Shown: in pieces, positions 45,502 to 56,144 of the stretch
Layout: each line of letters opens with the position of its first letter
Numbering within the stretch: the first letter of the stretch is position 1
Source: Centrapalus pauciflorus
Taxonomy: Eukaryota > Streptophyta > Magnoliopsida > Asterales > Asteraceae
DNA: 64,000 nucleotides
Reading direction: 5' to 3'
NCBI GenBank assembly: GCA_020465985.1
Contig: JAANYP010005932.1
Span: forward strand, 326,001-390,000
Notes under the pieces: model-generated
The model's database searches: none
What the model was told of the DNA's origin: nothing
Seen by the model: only the letters and a program-made list of their open reading frames with translations
Position numbers and translations under genes: made by a program

Positions 45502-46482
45502 CAAACATACTATTATGGTAATTCATCCGATATGTTTTCTACATATGAATTGAGTATACATTTACTCACATGCATTTAAGTTGGTAGTTTCACAGTTCTA
45601 TTCATTTACCCTTTTTCCTAGATTTAAGTCGTGATTGTTGGTTTGTTGAGTTCTCGGTTTGTTGCATCGATTTACCATTTGATTTGTCGTTTTGTTTCTT
45701 AATTTTTGGCCAAGTCTGCATAGCCATGAAAATAAGTGTTCTGGATTCGTTCACCGTTGGAGCGTCATGATTTTTAAATGTGTAGGTTGGTAACATATGT
45801 ATCTTCACTTTGACCGTTGGGATTATTGATTCAGTCTTTGGATTTGGAGATATTTATCGTCGAATGTAGTTGTTCTGTTTTGAGATTTTCGTCCAGATTT
45901 GAGTAACTATGGGAAAATGGATTTCTGACTTCATTAACTGTTGGATTGTCACGATTTTTGTACTATAGGTTCTAGACACTTATATATTCAGTCTCACCAT
46001 TGGGATTATCGATTGAACTTTCTCCCTTTGAGTTATTAATCGTTGAAGGTAGCTGCAGGAGATAGGGTTATTAACCATATTACAGTGGCCAAGGTAAAGA
46101 GAGATCTCTAAATCTCTATAACCACATTCCAAACACATCATGGGCCTTTTGATGCACTTTTGTATTAACCAATGCACCAGCCTATTTTCAAGTGCTAATA
46201 AATGAGTTGTCCAAGCCATCTCTAAGGACGTCAGTTTTTTTTTTTATAACATCCTATTTTTAGGCCAAGTTTGCAAGAGCATGGGGAACATCTGAAGCAG
46301 CTCCCACAAGTGATGAAGAAACATTAGTTGGTTGCAAAAATAAGCAAGTGCATGTTTCCACAAAGAGAGTTGTAGTATTTGGGCCACATCATATCAGGAA
46401 AAAATTTGCACCAAACAAAATGAAGATAGAAGTTATTAGAAAATGACCAATTCTCATTAACACTAAATATCGAATTGGTTTT
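45502..46482 (+). other. 5' flank of copia element 2 with leader copy
   Basis: At 45622-46053 is a copy of the copia leader (tttaagtcgtgattg... to gtagctgca) without its LTR. The remaining ~430 bp to the insertion site are unclassified and recur at 51755-52139. The last five bases before the LTR, GTTTT (46478-46482), are the target duplication. Confidence 0.65.
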
Positions 46483-46656
46483 TATTAGTGTAATATTGGG
46501 CCCGTTGCCCATTGGACTTATATGGTTTTGCATTCTAGGGTTTTTTTAGTCTATATATAGGGCTATGGTTATGTATTCTATTGATTCAGTTGTATTGTGT
46601 TCTTTTTCTGTTTAAATAATAAATCATTTAATCATTCAGTTTTATATTTGTCATCA
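46483..46656 (+). repeat. 5' LTR of copia element 2
   Basis: TATTAGTGTAATATTGGG to TTTGTCATCA. It differs from the 3' LTR by, for example, GGACTTATATGG, GGGCTATGG and TTTTTCTGTTTAAAT. Confidence 0.85.
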
Positions 46657-47640
46657 TGGTATCAAAGTCGTGATTGTTGATTTGTTGAGTTCTCGGTTTG
46701 TTGCACCGATTCACCATTTGGTTTGTCGTTTTGTTTCGTAATTTTCGGCCAAGTCTGCCTGATCGTGAAAAAATAAGCGTTCTGGATTCGTTCACCGTTG
46801 GATCATTATGATTTTTTGGTGTGTAGGTTCGCAACATATGCATCTTCACTTTGACAGTTGGGATTTTTATTCGAGCTTAATATTTGGAGATATTTATCAT
46901 CGAATATAGTTGTTCTGTTTCGAGATTTTCGTCCAGATTTGAGTAGCTATGGGGAAAGCGTATTTCTGACTTCATTAACCGTTGGATCGTCACGAGTTTT
47001 GTACTGTAGGTTCTAGACACTTATATATGAAATCTCACCGTTGGGATTAGCGATTGAACGTTCTCCCTTTGAGTTATTAATCATTGAAGGTAGCTGCAAA
47101 TTGAAATCGTGGATTTTTGCACACTAGTAGTCTAAATGAACGTATGTGTTCTTAAACCTTTAGATTGTTGTGATTTTTGGACTGAAGATTCAGAACACAA
47201 ATATCTTTAATCTGACCGTTTGGATTATCAATTAGTATTTTTTTGGGACTTATTTTATATTCGAAATTGGTTGTTGATTCTTGATTTGATAGTTTTTGAG
47301 TATCATATTTGTTTCGTCGAAGTTTCAAATTGATTTGGCGTTATCGTTGCTATCAAGGATTGGTTTGTGAGTATTTTTGGGCATCTTTGTTGGGTTTGTT
47401 GTCTTTATTGATTCGTTGATTACGGCTAAAGATTTTGATTGTCGTACTTAACTAATTATTTATAGATTGGGTTAAGGTAATTAGATTGCGGTATTGGCTA
47501 TAATTTGGGTTTTGGTTCTTGATCATCATACTTCTTTCAGAATTTTTTCGTCATCGGTTGTGATTTATATTGGAGTCACAATGGTTACATTTGATCATTT
47601 GGTTATTGAGCAGCTTAAACAGTATCTTGGCTTAAACAAT
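46657..47640 (+). repeat. Primer site and leader of copia element 2
   Basis: TGGTATCAAAGTC immediately follows the LTR and is one or two changes from the usual primer-binding site. The leader carries the ACCGTTGGAT-type repeats described for element 1 and has no gag frame. Confidence 0.7.
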
Positions 47641-48237
47641 ATCTTAAAAAATAGGTTTGTCTTCCTCTAATAATTCAAGTATTCCTTCGTTCTTACGGAT
47701 CTTGGATTCTAATGCATCTCATCATATGTATCCTCATTTGTCTTCTTTTGTTTCATTATCTCATGGTCGCCTATCTCTATTATGTCAGCTAGTGGAACAC
47801 ATATGCCATTGGAAGGTGTTGGTTCTATTGTCACACCTAATGTATCACTACTTGATGTGTATTATTATCCGAAACTAGCCTTGAACGTTTCATCGTTTAG
47901 TCAATTGTGTAAATCTGGTTATTGGGTTTTCTTTTCTAATAATACTTCTTGTGTGCAAGACCCACGTTCTCAAACAGTGATCGGGATAGACAATAGGCTA
48001 GGTGAGCTCTATGTTGTCGATGATCTCAGGGTATCTGATGTTGCTGCTTCAGGTGTTGATTTATCTTCTTTTCATTTAAGTAGTTTGTCATCCGACTTTT
48101 ATTTATGGCACTCCCGTTTAGGTCATGTGTCTGCATCTCGTCTACAGTTCTTAGCCTCTATAGATGATTTAGGTCAATTGACCAAATCTGATATATCAGA
48201 CTCTAGTGGTTGTAAACTGGCAAAAGTTTCTGCTTAA
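47641..48237 (+). pseudogene. Copia protease and pre-integrase region
   Basis: Protease is visible as IPSFLRILDSNASHHMYPH, with Asp and Ser kept but Asn for Gly in the DSG triad. A frameshift at about 47790 leads to ASGTHMPLEGVGSIVTPNVSLLD and the pre-integrase block FYLWHSRLGHVSASRLQFLAS. It ends at TAA 48237. Element 1 lacks the protease part that is kept here. Confidence 0.8.
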
Positions 48238-48500
48238 CCTTGGGTCTATCTTATGAAACACAGATATGATTTCCATTCTACTTATAGTGATTATAAGTGA
48301 CAATCTTTTTCGGAATCCCGGAAGTTTTTTTGATTTATTATTATTATTATTTATCAAAATCTCGGATCTATAGTTCCATTATAAATTCTCGGATCTCTTT
48401 TTTGTAACACTACACTTAGTTTATTTTTAAGTTTTTTTTTTCTCCTAAACTAAGTTTATCGTACTCTAAGTTTTGGACTCATTCCAAAACTAAGTTTTGT
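48238..48500. other. Foreign DNA replacing integrase
   Basis: Where integrase should be there are ~260 bp of AT-rich sequence (cggaatcccggaag, ATT repeats, repeated ctaagtttt words) unrelated to element 1. Integrase is deleted. Confidence 0.6.
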
Positions 48501-50057
48501 ACTCTACTTCGTTTGCTTCTGTTATTGCTAAAGTTCATAGTCTGTCTGAACCCAACTCTTTTAAAGAAGCTGTTTCTGATCCTTTTTGGCAGGCAGAATA
48601 CTATGGCTGAGGATCTGACTGCCCTTCATCAGACTCATACATGGGATTTGGTTCCGCTGCCATCTGGAAAGCATACTGTTGGCTCTCATTGGGTGTATAA
48701 AATTAAGACTAAGTCTAATGGGTTTGTTGAACGGTATAAAGCCTGTCTTCTTGCTAAGGGATATTCGCAAGAATATGGTATGGATTTTGAGACTTTTGCA
48801 CCTGTAGCCAAAATGACTACTTTTCGTACATTGATTGGAGTGACCTCTATTCGTAAGTGGAAGATTTCTCAGATGAATGTCAAGAAGGCTTTCTTGAATG
48901 GTGATTTGCATGAAGAGGTTTATATGGCTCCTCCTCCTAGCGTTGCTCACAAGCCCGGACAAATATGTCGTCTGCGCAAAGTTTTATATGGTCTTAAACA
49001 AGCTCATTGTGCTTGGTTTGAGAAGTTTCCCACAGTATTCACATCTCTTAGTTTCCGTTCTATTAATCATGACTATGCTTTGTTGTTAATTGTACAAGTG
49101 CAGGTTGGATACTTTTGTCTTTGTATGTTGATGATATGATTATTACTGGTAATGATTATGTCGGTATTGAGTCCTTGAAGTGTTATTTATCTCATCCTTT
49201 TGCTATGAAAGAAATGGGATTGTTTCGTTATTTCATGGGAATAGAGGTTGCTCAGTCTTATAAGGGATATCTTTTGTCTCAATCTAAGTATATTTCGGAT
49301 ATTTTTGAACATGCTCGCCTATCTGACAACAAGACTGTGCATACTCCCTTGGAACTAATGCTCGTTATTCTCCAACTGATGGTGTTCCTCTCGATGATCC
49401 GACTTTGTATCGTACTATTATGGGTAGTTTGGTTTATCTCACGGTTATCAAACCTGGTATTGCTCATGTTGTTCATATTTTTAGTCAATTTGTAACTGCT
49501 CCCACGACTACACACTAGGGGGGCAGCCCTTCGTATTCTGAGATATTTAAGGGGCACTCATATACAGATGCTTGTGTTTCCTTCATCGTCTTTTTTTGAC
49601 CTACGTGCTTACAGTGATGCTGATTGGGCTGGGGATCCTACTGATTATAAGTCTACTACTGGTTTTGCGTCTTTCTTGGAGATTCTCTTGTTTCATGGAA
49701 GAGTAAGAAGATGTTTTTTCTCGTTCTTCTACTGAAGCCGAGTATCGGGCTACGGCTGCCACTACTAACGAGGTTGTTTGGCTATGCTGGTTACTTGCTG
49801 ACATGGGTGTTCGAGTATCTCAGCCTACTCCGATACACTGTGACAACAAAATTGCTATACAAATTGCTCGTACTTTGGTATTGATTGTCACTTTACTCGT
49901 CATCGTCTTTAGATAAGAACTAGTTCCTTACCATTTGTTCCATCTGTTTTACAAGTTGCTGACATTTTCACTAAGGCGCACTCTAATTCTCGTTTTCTTT
50001 TTTTTGTCTCACAAACTCTCAATATTAATTGATGTGCATTGTGAGTTTAAGGGGTGA
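48501..50057 (+). pseudogene. Copia RT and RNase H, broken
   Basis: RT reads HWVYKIKTKSNGFVERYKA, with the first catalytic Asp changed to Asn (SQMNVKKAFLNGDLHEEV) and one codon missing at FETFAPVAK. YVDDMIITGND is intact but in a shifted frame, exactly as in element 1. The same TAG-creating insertion as in element 1 occurs near 49516. RNase H pieces ADWAGDPTDYKSTTGF and STEAEYRA-like sequence follow. The purine run GAGTTTAAGGGG precedes the LTR. Confidence 0.8.
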
Positions 50058-50229
50058 TATTAGTGTAATATTTGGCCCGTTGCCCATTGGGCTTTTAGGG
50101 TTTCGCATTCTAGGGTTTTTAGTCTATATATAGTGTTATGGTTATGTTTTCTATTGATTCAATTGTATTGTATTCTTCTCCTATTTGCATAATAAATCAT
50201 TTAATCATTCAGTTATCTATTTGTCATCA
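50058..50229 (+). repeat. 3' LTR of copia element 2
   Basis: TATTAGTGTAATATTTGG to TTTGTCATCA, followed by GTTTT. It is closer to the 3' LTR of element 1 than to its own 5' LTR. Confidence 0.85.
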
Positions 50230-50269
50230 GTTTTTTGGGTCTTATAGGGTACTACCGAAGGTTTGTAAA

Positions 50270-50698
50270 ATGTTACGGTTTTATTGCAAAGCCCCTGATG
50301 CAGTTATTGAAAAAAAAACATGGGTGTGAATAGTCTATTGAAGCTGAAACAACTTTTAACCAACTTAAAGCATTTAGCACCCCTGTTTTAAAACTATCAT
50401 ATCTCACATTGCCTTTTATTGTAGCCAACCCAGATGAAGACCATATAGAATTCCTCGCATACAGAAGATAGAAATGGAGAGCAAATTAATAAATGTTGTC
50501 TTCTGGAACCGTTCATTACAACAACAACCCTTTTAGCTTCTCCATGTTTGCGGATACTAAAAAAAGACAGGACGTTGTCTATAGAAGATTCAATGAAATC
50601 ACAAGCAAAGATTGATTGCCAAAACCAGTGATCAAAGAGTTGTTAGATGAAGATATCCCAGGGACAGCTTCAGAGAGCGCAAATTGAAGTGTTACCCA
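50270..50698 (+). pseudogene. Gypsy RT/RNase H scrap, second copy
   Basis: Near-identical to 38250-38664. It ends at the hAT-MITE target site: the first bases of the MITE (TAGTG) are present, then satellite sequence begins. Confidence 0.65.
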
Positions 50699-50945
50699 AC
50701 TAGTGAAGTGAATTTAACAAATGAATTGATTGGTGTATGCACGCATTTCGTTATTGAAGCGATAATCCAGTGTGAATTCCATTTGCATTTCATGTGAAGA
50801 CATATTGACATACCCTCTTATTTGGCGAGATCACGTGATGCATCAAAGTGTGTCGCCCATTTATTCATCCACCATGACTCACGAATCCAACACATATTGT
50901 CACGTCTGTATTTAGTACCGTGCGACACTACTCCGATACTTAAGT
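50699..50945 (+). repeat. Satellite fragment
   Basis: gtgaagtgaatttaacaaatg through cgatacttaagtaaacac, a piece of the ~1-kb unit that matches the end of the cluster at 45086-45329. Confidence 0.8.
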
Positions 50946-51019
50946 AAACACTTATGAACACGTGCATGAAACTATCAGTTATAATAATTAAACTCAAGGT
51001 TATGGGAAAGCTTTAGGAG

Positions 51020-51122
51020 ACGTATGTGTGCGTGTGTCTATATGTGTGTGTGTGTGTGTGTATATATATATCTGTGTGTGTGTGTGTGTGTGCCTATATA
51101 TGTGTATATATATATATATATC

Positions 51123-51189
<67 letters not shown>
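51020..51189. repeat. Compound (GT)n(TA)n microsatellite
   Basis: Alternating GT and TA blocks ending in ~23 TA copies. All three frames of both strands give Tyr-Ile, Val-Cys or Thr-His repeats, which are artefacts. Confidence 0.95.
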
Positions 51190-51191
<2 letters not shown>

Positions 51192-52144
51192 CAAACATAC
51201 TATTGTGGTAATTCATCCGATATGTTTTCTGTTTATGAATTGAGTACCCATTTACTCACATGAATTTAAGTTGGTAGTTTCAAAATCTGTTTTATTTACC
51301 CTTTTTCCTAGATTTAAGTCGTGATTCTTGATTTGTTGAGTTCTCGGTTTGTTGCACCGATTCACCATTTGATTTGTCGTTTTGTTTCTTAATTTTTGGC
51401 CAAGTCTGCGTAGTCGTGAAAAAATAAGTGTTCTGGATTCGTTCACCGTTGGATCGGCATGATTTTTAATATGTAGGTTCGTAACATATGTATCTTCACT
51501 TTGACCGTTGGGATTATTGATTCAATATTTGGACTTGGAGATATTTATCGTCGAATGTAGCTGTTCTGTTTTGAGATTTTCGTCCAGATTTGAGTAACTG
51601 TGGGGAAAATGCATTTCTGACTTCATTAACTGTTTGATTGTCACGATTTTTGTACTATAGGTTCTAGACACTTATATATTCAGTCTCACCATTGGGATTA
51701 TCGATTGAACTTTCTCCCTTTGAGTTATTAATCGTTGAAGGTAGCTGCAGGAGATATGGTTATTAACCATATTACAGTGGCCAAGGTAAAGAGAGATCTC
51801 TAAATCTCTATAACCAAATTCCGAACACATCATGGGCCTTTTGATGCACTTTTGTATTAACCAATGCACCAGCCCCTTTGAGTTATTAATCAGTTGTTTT
51901 TTTTTTATAACATCCTAATTTTTAGGCCTAGTTTGCAAGAGCACGGGGAACATCTGAAGCAGCTCCCACAAGTGATGAAGAAACATTAGTTGTTTGCAAA
52001 AATAAGTAAGTGCATGTTTCCACAAAGAGAGTTGTAGTATTTGGGCCACATCATATCAGAAAAAAATATGCACCAAACAAAATGAAGTTAGAAGTTATGA
52101 GAAAATGACCAATTCCCATTAACACTAAATATCGAATTGGTTTT
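51190..52144 (+). other. Duplicate of 5' flank with leader copy
   Basis: This matches 45502-46482 in order: leader copy at 51310-51755, then the unclassified flank, then GTTTT at 52140-52144. It lacks ~85 bp present around 46180-46250. Confidence 0.7.
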
Positions 52145-52317
52145 TATTAGTGTAATATTGGGCCCGTTGCCCATTGGACTTTTATACTTTTGCATTCTAG
52201 GGTTTTTTAGTCTATATATAGGGCTATGGTTATGTATTCTATTTATTCAATTGTATTGTATTCTTCTCCTATTTGCATAATAAATCATTTAATCGTTCAG
52301 TTATCTATTTGTCATCA
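52145..52317 (+). repeat. Solo LTR at duplicated insertion site
   Basis: A single 173-bp LTR sits between copies of the 5' and 3' flanks of element 2, with GTTTT on both sides (52140-52144, 52318-52322). Its left half has the variants of the 5' LTR (GGACTT, GGGCTATGG, TGTATTCT) and its right half those of the 3' LTR (TTCTTCTCCTATTTGC, CAGTTATC). That is what LTR-LTR recombination should leave. Confidence 0.85.
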
Positions 52318-52349
52318 GTTTTTTGCATCTTAGAGGGTACTACCGAAGG

Positions 52350-52782
52350 TTTATAAAATGTTACGGTTTTATTGCAAAGCCCCTGATGCAGTTATTGAAA
52401 AAAAAAACATGGGTGTGAATAGTCTATTGAAGCTGAAACAACTTTTAACCAACTTAAAGCATTTAGCACCCCTGTTTTAAAACTATCATATTTCACATTG
52501 CCTTTTATTGTAGCCAACCCAGTTTAAGACCATATAGAATTCCTCACATACAGAAGATAGAAATGGAGAGCAAATTAAATAAATGTTGTCTTCTGGAACC
52601 GTTCATTACAGCAACAACCCTTTTTGCTTCTCCATGTTTGCGGATACTAAAAAAAGATAGGATGTTGTCTATAGAAGATTCAATGAAATCACAAGCAAAG
52701 ATTGATTCCCAAAACCAGTGATCAAAGAGTTGTTAGATGAAGACATCCCAGGGGCAGCTTCAGAGAACGTAGATTGAAGTGT
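52350..52782 (+). pseudogene. Gypsy RT/RNase H scrap, third copy
   Basis: Same sequence and same order as 38250-38664, ending at the target duplication of the hAT-type MITE. Confidence 0.65.
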
Positions 52783-52790
52783 TACACAAC

Positions 52791-53217
52791 TAGTGTTGTA
52801 AAAATCGGCCTAGGCGTTAGTCGGCCGGTAACCGATATGAGTCGGCCCTAGTCGGGATTAATTAGTCGGAATCAGTCAAGTCAGTCAAAATCGGCCAAGT
52901 CGGCCAAAATCGGACGAAAATCGGTCTAGTAGGTCAAAATCGGTAAAATTAAAAAATATGACAAGTCGGTCAAAATCGGCCATGTCATTCAAAATTGGTC
53001 AAAATCTTATAATAATATTAATGAAATCAAAAATATTTCTTGGGTGCTATGAACAATTATATTTATAATTGATTATTTGTTAACATTTTTGACTTGTATA
53101 TATACTTACAAAACTTACATGCAAAAAATTCCATTCCGACTACTCCCCGCCTAGGCCAATTAACCGCTACTTCCCAGCCTACCGGCCGAGTACCACCTAG
53201 TGATTTTTGCAACATTG
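52791..53217. mobile_element. hAT-type MITE, copy 2 (427 bp)
   Basis: Ends TAGTGTTGTAAAAATC and GATTTTTGCAACATTG with an exact 8-bp target duplication TACACAAC (52783-52790, 53218-53225). It is highly similar to 38701-39128 and in the same flank, so the two were copied by segmental duplication rather than by two insertions. Confidence 0.88.
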
Positions 53218-53225
53218 TACACAAC

Positions 53226-53908
53226 CATTAATTTCCAAATGGGATGGGGATTACGACTACTCTTGGAAAATCTTATGCGGTCCAAAGAGTACTGGGATGA
53301 TCACTTTACGAATTTCTTAGACCAAATAAAAAGGTACCCATGCTATTAACATGCAAAGCAACATGTGTTGTTCCTTTAGCAACAAATCCCTTAAATCCCT
53401 TCCTTTGCTTTTCCTATGGTCGATTAGACCGTATTATGCCTTTGTCACAGATGGCAAAGGATGCATTAATCAGGATCTAACCATGTATATTGGTGAATTC
53501 CCTGTTTAGTCCCTATAAGAACCATGTCAATCTAATTTGTTGTTCTCTAGCTCCATTTGATCTACCTATTTCACACGTACATGGACAATTGGGACTAAAA
53601 GTACTTCTTTTAACGACAATATATTCCTTAAACGATGAAAGAGTACAAAAAGCCATGAAACTTTCCCGCCTTTTACAAGACTTAAAAGGTATGAAAGGAG
53701 GCCAAAGGAAGAGATAACTAAAACTTAACCAACACACCAGAACCCAAGTGAAGAATAATGAACATCAAACCCAACTCTCATGCATAAATTCAAAAAGTTA
53801 ATCAAGAAGCACACTCAATAAACCTACACTAACACAACAAACATACACCTCCGAAATCCAAGTACCCTCAAACAGGCAGCAACTGGAGACATCATCAACA
53901 CTATTGAA
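53226..53908 (-). repeat. Partial copy of the copia-gag 1.1-kb unit
   Basis: It begins with the gag N-terminal scrap seen at 39137 and continues as the unit marker (53405) through caaacaggcagcaactgg. Similarity stops abruptly at about 53908, where unrelated AT-rich DNA of the MULE/PMD block starts. Confidence 0.75.
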
Positions 53909-54660
53909 TAGAAAATTTTTTAGAAATAAAGTATTTTTTAATTTTTCCAACAAAAATAATAGATTTTTTTTTGTTTACAAAAATACTATATTCGGTCTTC
54001 ACAAGACCGAATGCTACCATGTGTGCACAGAAAATTGTATTGAGAAATTCGGTACTCAGAAGTCCGAATGGTAATGATTGGGTGTCATGTCAACTTTTTG
54101 GTATAATTTGGTGTTGGTAACACCAAATTAGTTTTGTCTTTTTTGTTCCAATAGTTTTCACAAACATTTCAATTTCTACCTCCAATAATATTTTAAATGG
54201 CTAATTGCTAAAAATAGTAAGAACTTTATATTTTTTTGCATTTATAACAATATTATTGGAAATGGAGATTTAAAATACAAAAGTTGATACTATTAAATAT
54301 AAAAATACAAAAGTTGAAATTATTAATGAAAAAAATAAACAATGTTTGTATAATATAATATTAAAAAATTGTTACTTTTTATATTTATCTGTCGTGTTTT
54401 CAAATTGTTTATACCTAAATATATAATTATACTTATGTACTTATATTTATTTACGTTAGTAAGTATATAATTATTATTTCATTATAATGTGTATAAATAT
54501 TTTATGTATGTTATTATATTTTATAAAAACTAAAATTCATAAGATCCATTATTTGATACAACAATCATATATTATCCGTAGTAATTCATTAAAATATATT
54601 ATGAAAAGTTACATTGTTACAACAGTCGTATATTGTCCAGTGTGTCTATGTGGACGTTGT
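53909..54660. other. AT-rich edge of MULE/PMD block with three hairpins
   Basis: No gene is seen. Three short palindromes occur in 140 bp: ATTCGGTCTT/AAGACCGAAT (53990-54012), ATTCGG/CCGAAT (54047-54069) and AATTTGGTGTT/AACACCAAATT (54105-54129), each with a short loop. The last shares its stem with the tandem repeats at 55605 and 58963. The region may be the subterminal part of a large MULE, but no matching inverted terminus is in the window. Confidence 0.55.
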
Positions 54661-55534
54661 TCATGCTTCATTGCGAATGGGAAACCAAGGTCTCGGACGA
54701 AGATGTAATTGTACGTTTGACACGTAAACATCAAGGAATCTATGTTTTAGTAATAAATCTTGTCTCCGCGGCATAAAACATAATAAGACGTAAGAATTTT
54801 CGTTTTCAAAGTGCTTAAGATTGTTATCCATGTCACCTTCGGGCTTAATGAAGTAAAAAAATCTTCGAGTACGGGCATTCGTTACGTAACCCAACTGTTG
54901 CATAACTTCTCTCTCAAGCATGTCTTTTGTTAGTTTATCAAGTTGTACATAATCAATGTAATTTACAACACCTCCTTCAAATCTTCTCGATGGTAATTCA
55001 GTGAATAAGCCACCATGGTGAAGATTTATGGTGATTAGATCATCAAACTCATCTGTGTAGAAAATAAAATGTTTAAGAATGTAAGATTGTAGATAATGAT
55101 TTGTAAATATTATGCGAATAACATGAAGTGTAGGTACCGTAGTAATGTTGATCAACGCCTGTTTGATTCGGTGGTCTGATCTTCCAAAGTGAGAGATGTC
55201 TCACAACATTATTTGAAGTCGTCGTTTGACGACGAGCGTTAATAGGGTTTGATGTGTTTGTTCTTGTTCTGTGAGGGTTTGTGTTACCTTGTTGAAGTTC
55301 GTTGACTGAAATGTTTGTTGGGTTATTCGATGTTGGTTCATCAACCCAGGAAAAAAAGTCACAAGTTAGATGTTCTGGCGGGTTCAAGAAGTCATACGCC
55401 GCACAACAGTAGTAGCGTCGACCAGTGTGCATCGATGAGTTCGAGTTTTGTATGACAGTTGTATCCCCACACTTGCAGGTAACTATTGTTTTTCCACGAT
55501 CTTGGTTATTGGGGATAATAGAGCGAGTAGTCAT
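54661..55534 (-). CDS. GRF zinc-finger plus PB1-like protein, two exons
   Basis: Exon 1 (55534-55138, ATG at 55534) encodes a GRF-type zinc finger: CKCGD near residue 21, then GRRYYCC and CDFFSW. Exon 2 (55052-54661) encodes a PB1-like domain of the plant-transposon type (DLITINLHHGGLF, then EVMQQLGYVTNARTRRFFYF and a C-terminal DVYVSNVQLHLRPRP). The 85-bp intron (55137-55053) has GT...AG ends with a CTACACAG acceptor, and joining the exons keeps frame (262 codons, no stops). Such GRF and PB1-like domains are common in MULE-associated plant proteins. The gene lies 3' of the MULE transposase on the same strand. Function unknown; likely nuclear. The intact frame suggests recent activity or selection. 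Confidence 0.75.
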
Positions 55535-55604
55535 TGTAATAATATAGTTTACGATATCTTACAATTTCAATTATTTTGAAAGAATATTTATAGAGAAGAT
55601 TATG

Positions 55605-55800
55605 TCCCTGTAATTTGGTGTTAGGAACACCGAATGTCAGCAACAGTAAGATTGTGTCAGCCCGGAGGTGACAAGTCCCTGTAATTCGGTGTTAGGAACA
55701 CCGAATGTCAGCAACAGTAAGATTCTGTCAGCCTGGAGGTGACAAGTCCCTGTAATTCGGTGTTAGGAGGAACACCGAATGTCAGCAACAGTAAGATTCT
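55605..55800. repeat. Tandem array, three 71-bp units with palindrome
   Basis: Units start tccctgtaat at 55605, 55676 and 55747; the third is cut at ~54 bp. Each has a palindrome TTCGGTGTT, 3-nt loop, AACACCGAA. It lies 70-270 bp upstream of the GRF/PB1-like gene. The same repeat forms the array at 58963-59613 in the same orientation. From 55801 to 56144 nothing else is recognised. Confidence 0.85.
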
Positions 55801-56144
55801 ACCGGACGTGAAACATGTGTTAAGACATGGTTTTTAAATGTTAACATAAAAAGACAAAAGTAGCCTACATGTCTACTTTGGCACCAAAAAAATCGTGTCT
55901 GCCAATGTTTTGGTAATCAACTGTTTATGTATTATTTAAGTTCATACAACATACTAAGTAGTCATATAGTTGTTTTACAAGTTGGTTAACTCGTATGCAT
56001 AGTTATCAGACGTCAAACATGTCTCAAGGCATGATTTTTAAATGTTCACATAAAATGAACATATATGTTACTACACATAAAATTCAATTAGGAAACATAT
56101 ATCTTACAACACATAAAATACCAATACAAATACATAGTAGAACA

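Larger units (their letters stand above)
46483..50229 (+). mobile_element. Copia element 2, both LTRs present (3747 bp)
   Basis: LTRs of 174 and 172 bp begin TATTAG and end CATCA, with GTTTT on both sides (46478-46482, 50230-50234). The interior has a primer site, a ~1-kb leader, pre-integrase, a deletion with foreign DNA at 48238-48500 in place of integrase, then RT and RNase H. Gag is not recognisable. LTRs differ by roughly one base in ten by eye, so the insertion is old. Confidence 0.85.

Noticed and set aside
51000..51263. Several overlapping ORFs of Tyr-Ile, Val-Cys and Thr-His repeats
   Set aside because: They are translations of GT/TA microsatellites; the same holds for the Tyr-Ile N-terminus running through 58836-58929.
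53909..54000. Terminal inverted repeat of the MULE block starting at 53909
   Set aside because: The edge is sharp, but no reverse-complement partner was found up to 64000, so it cannot be called.
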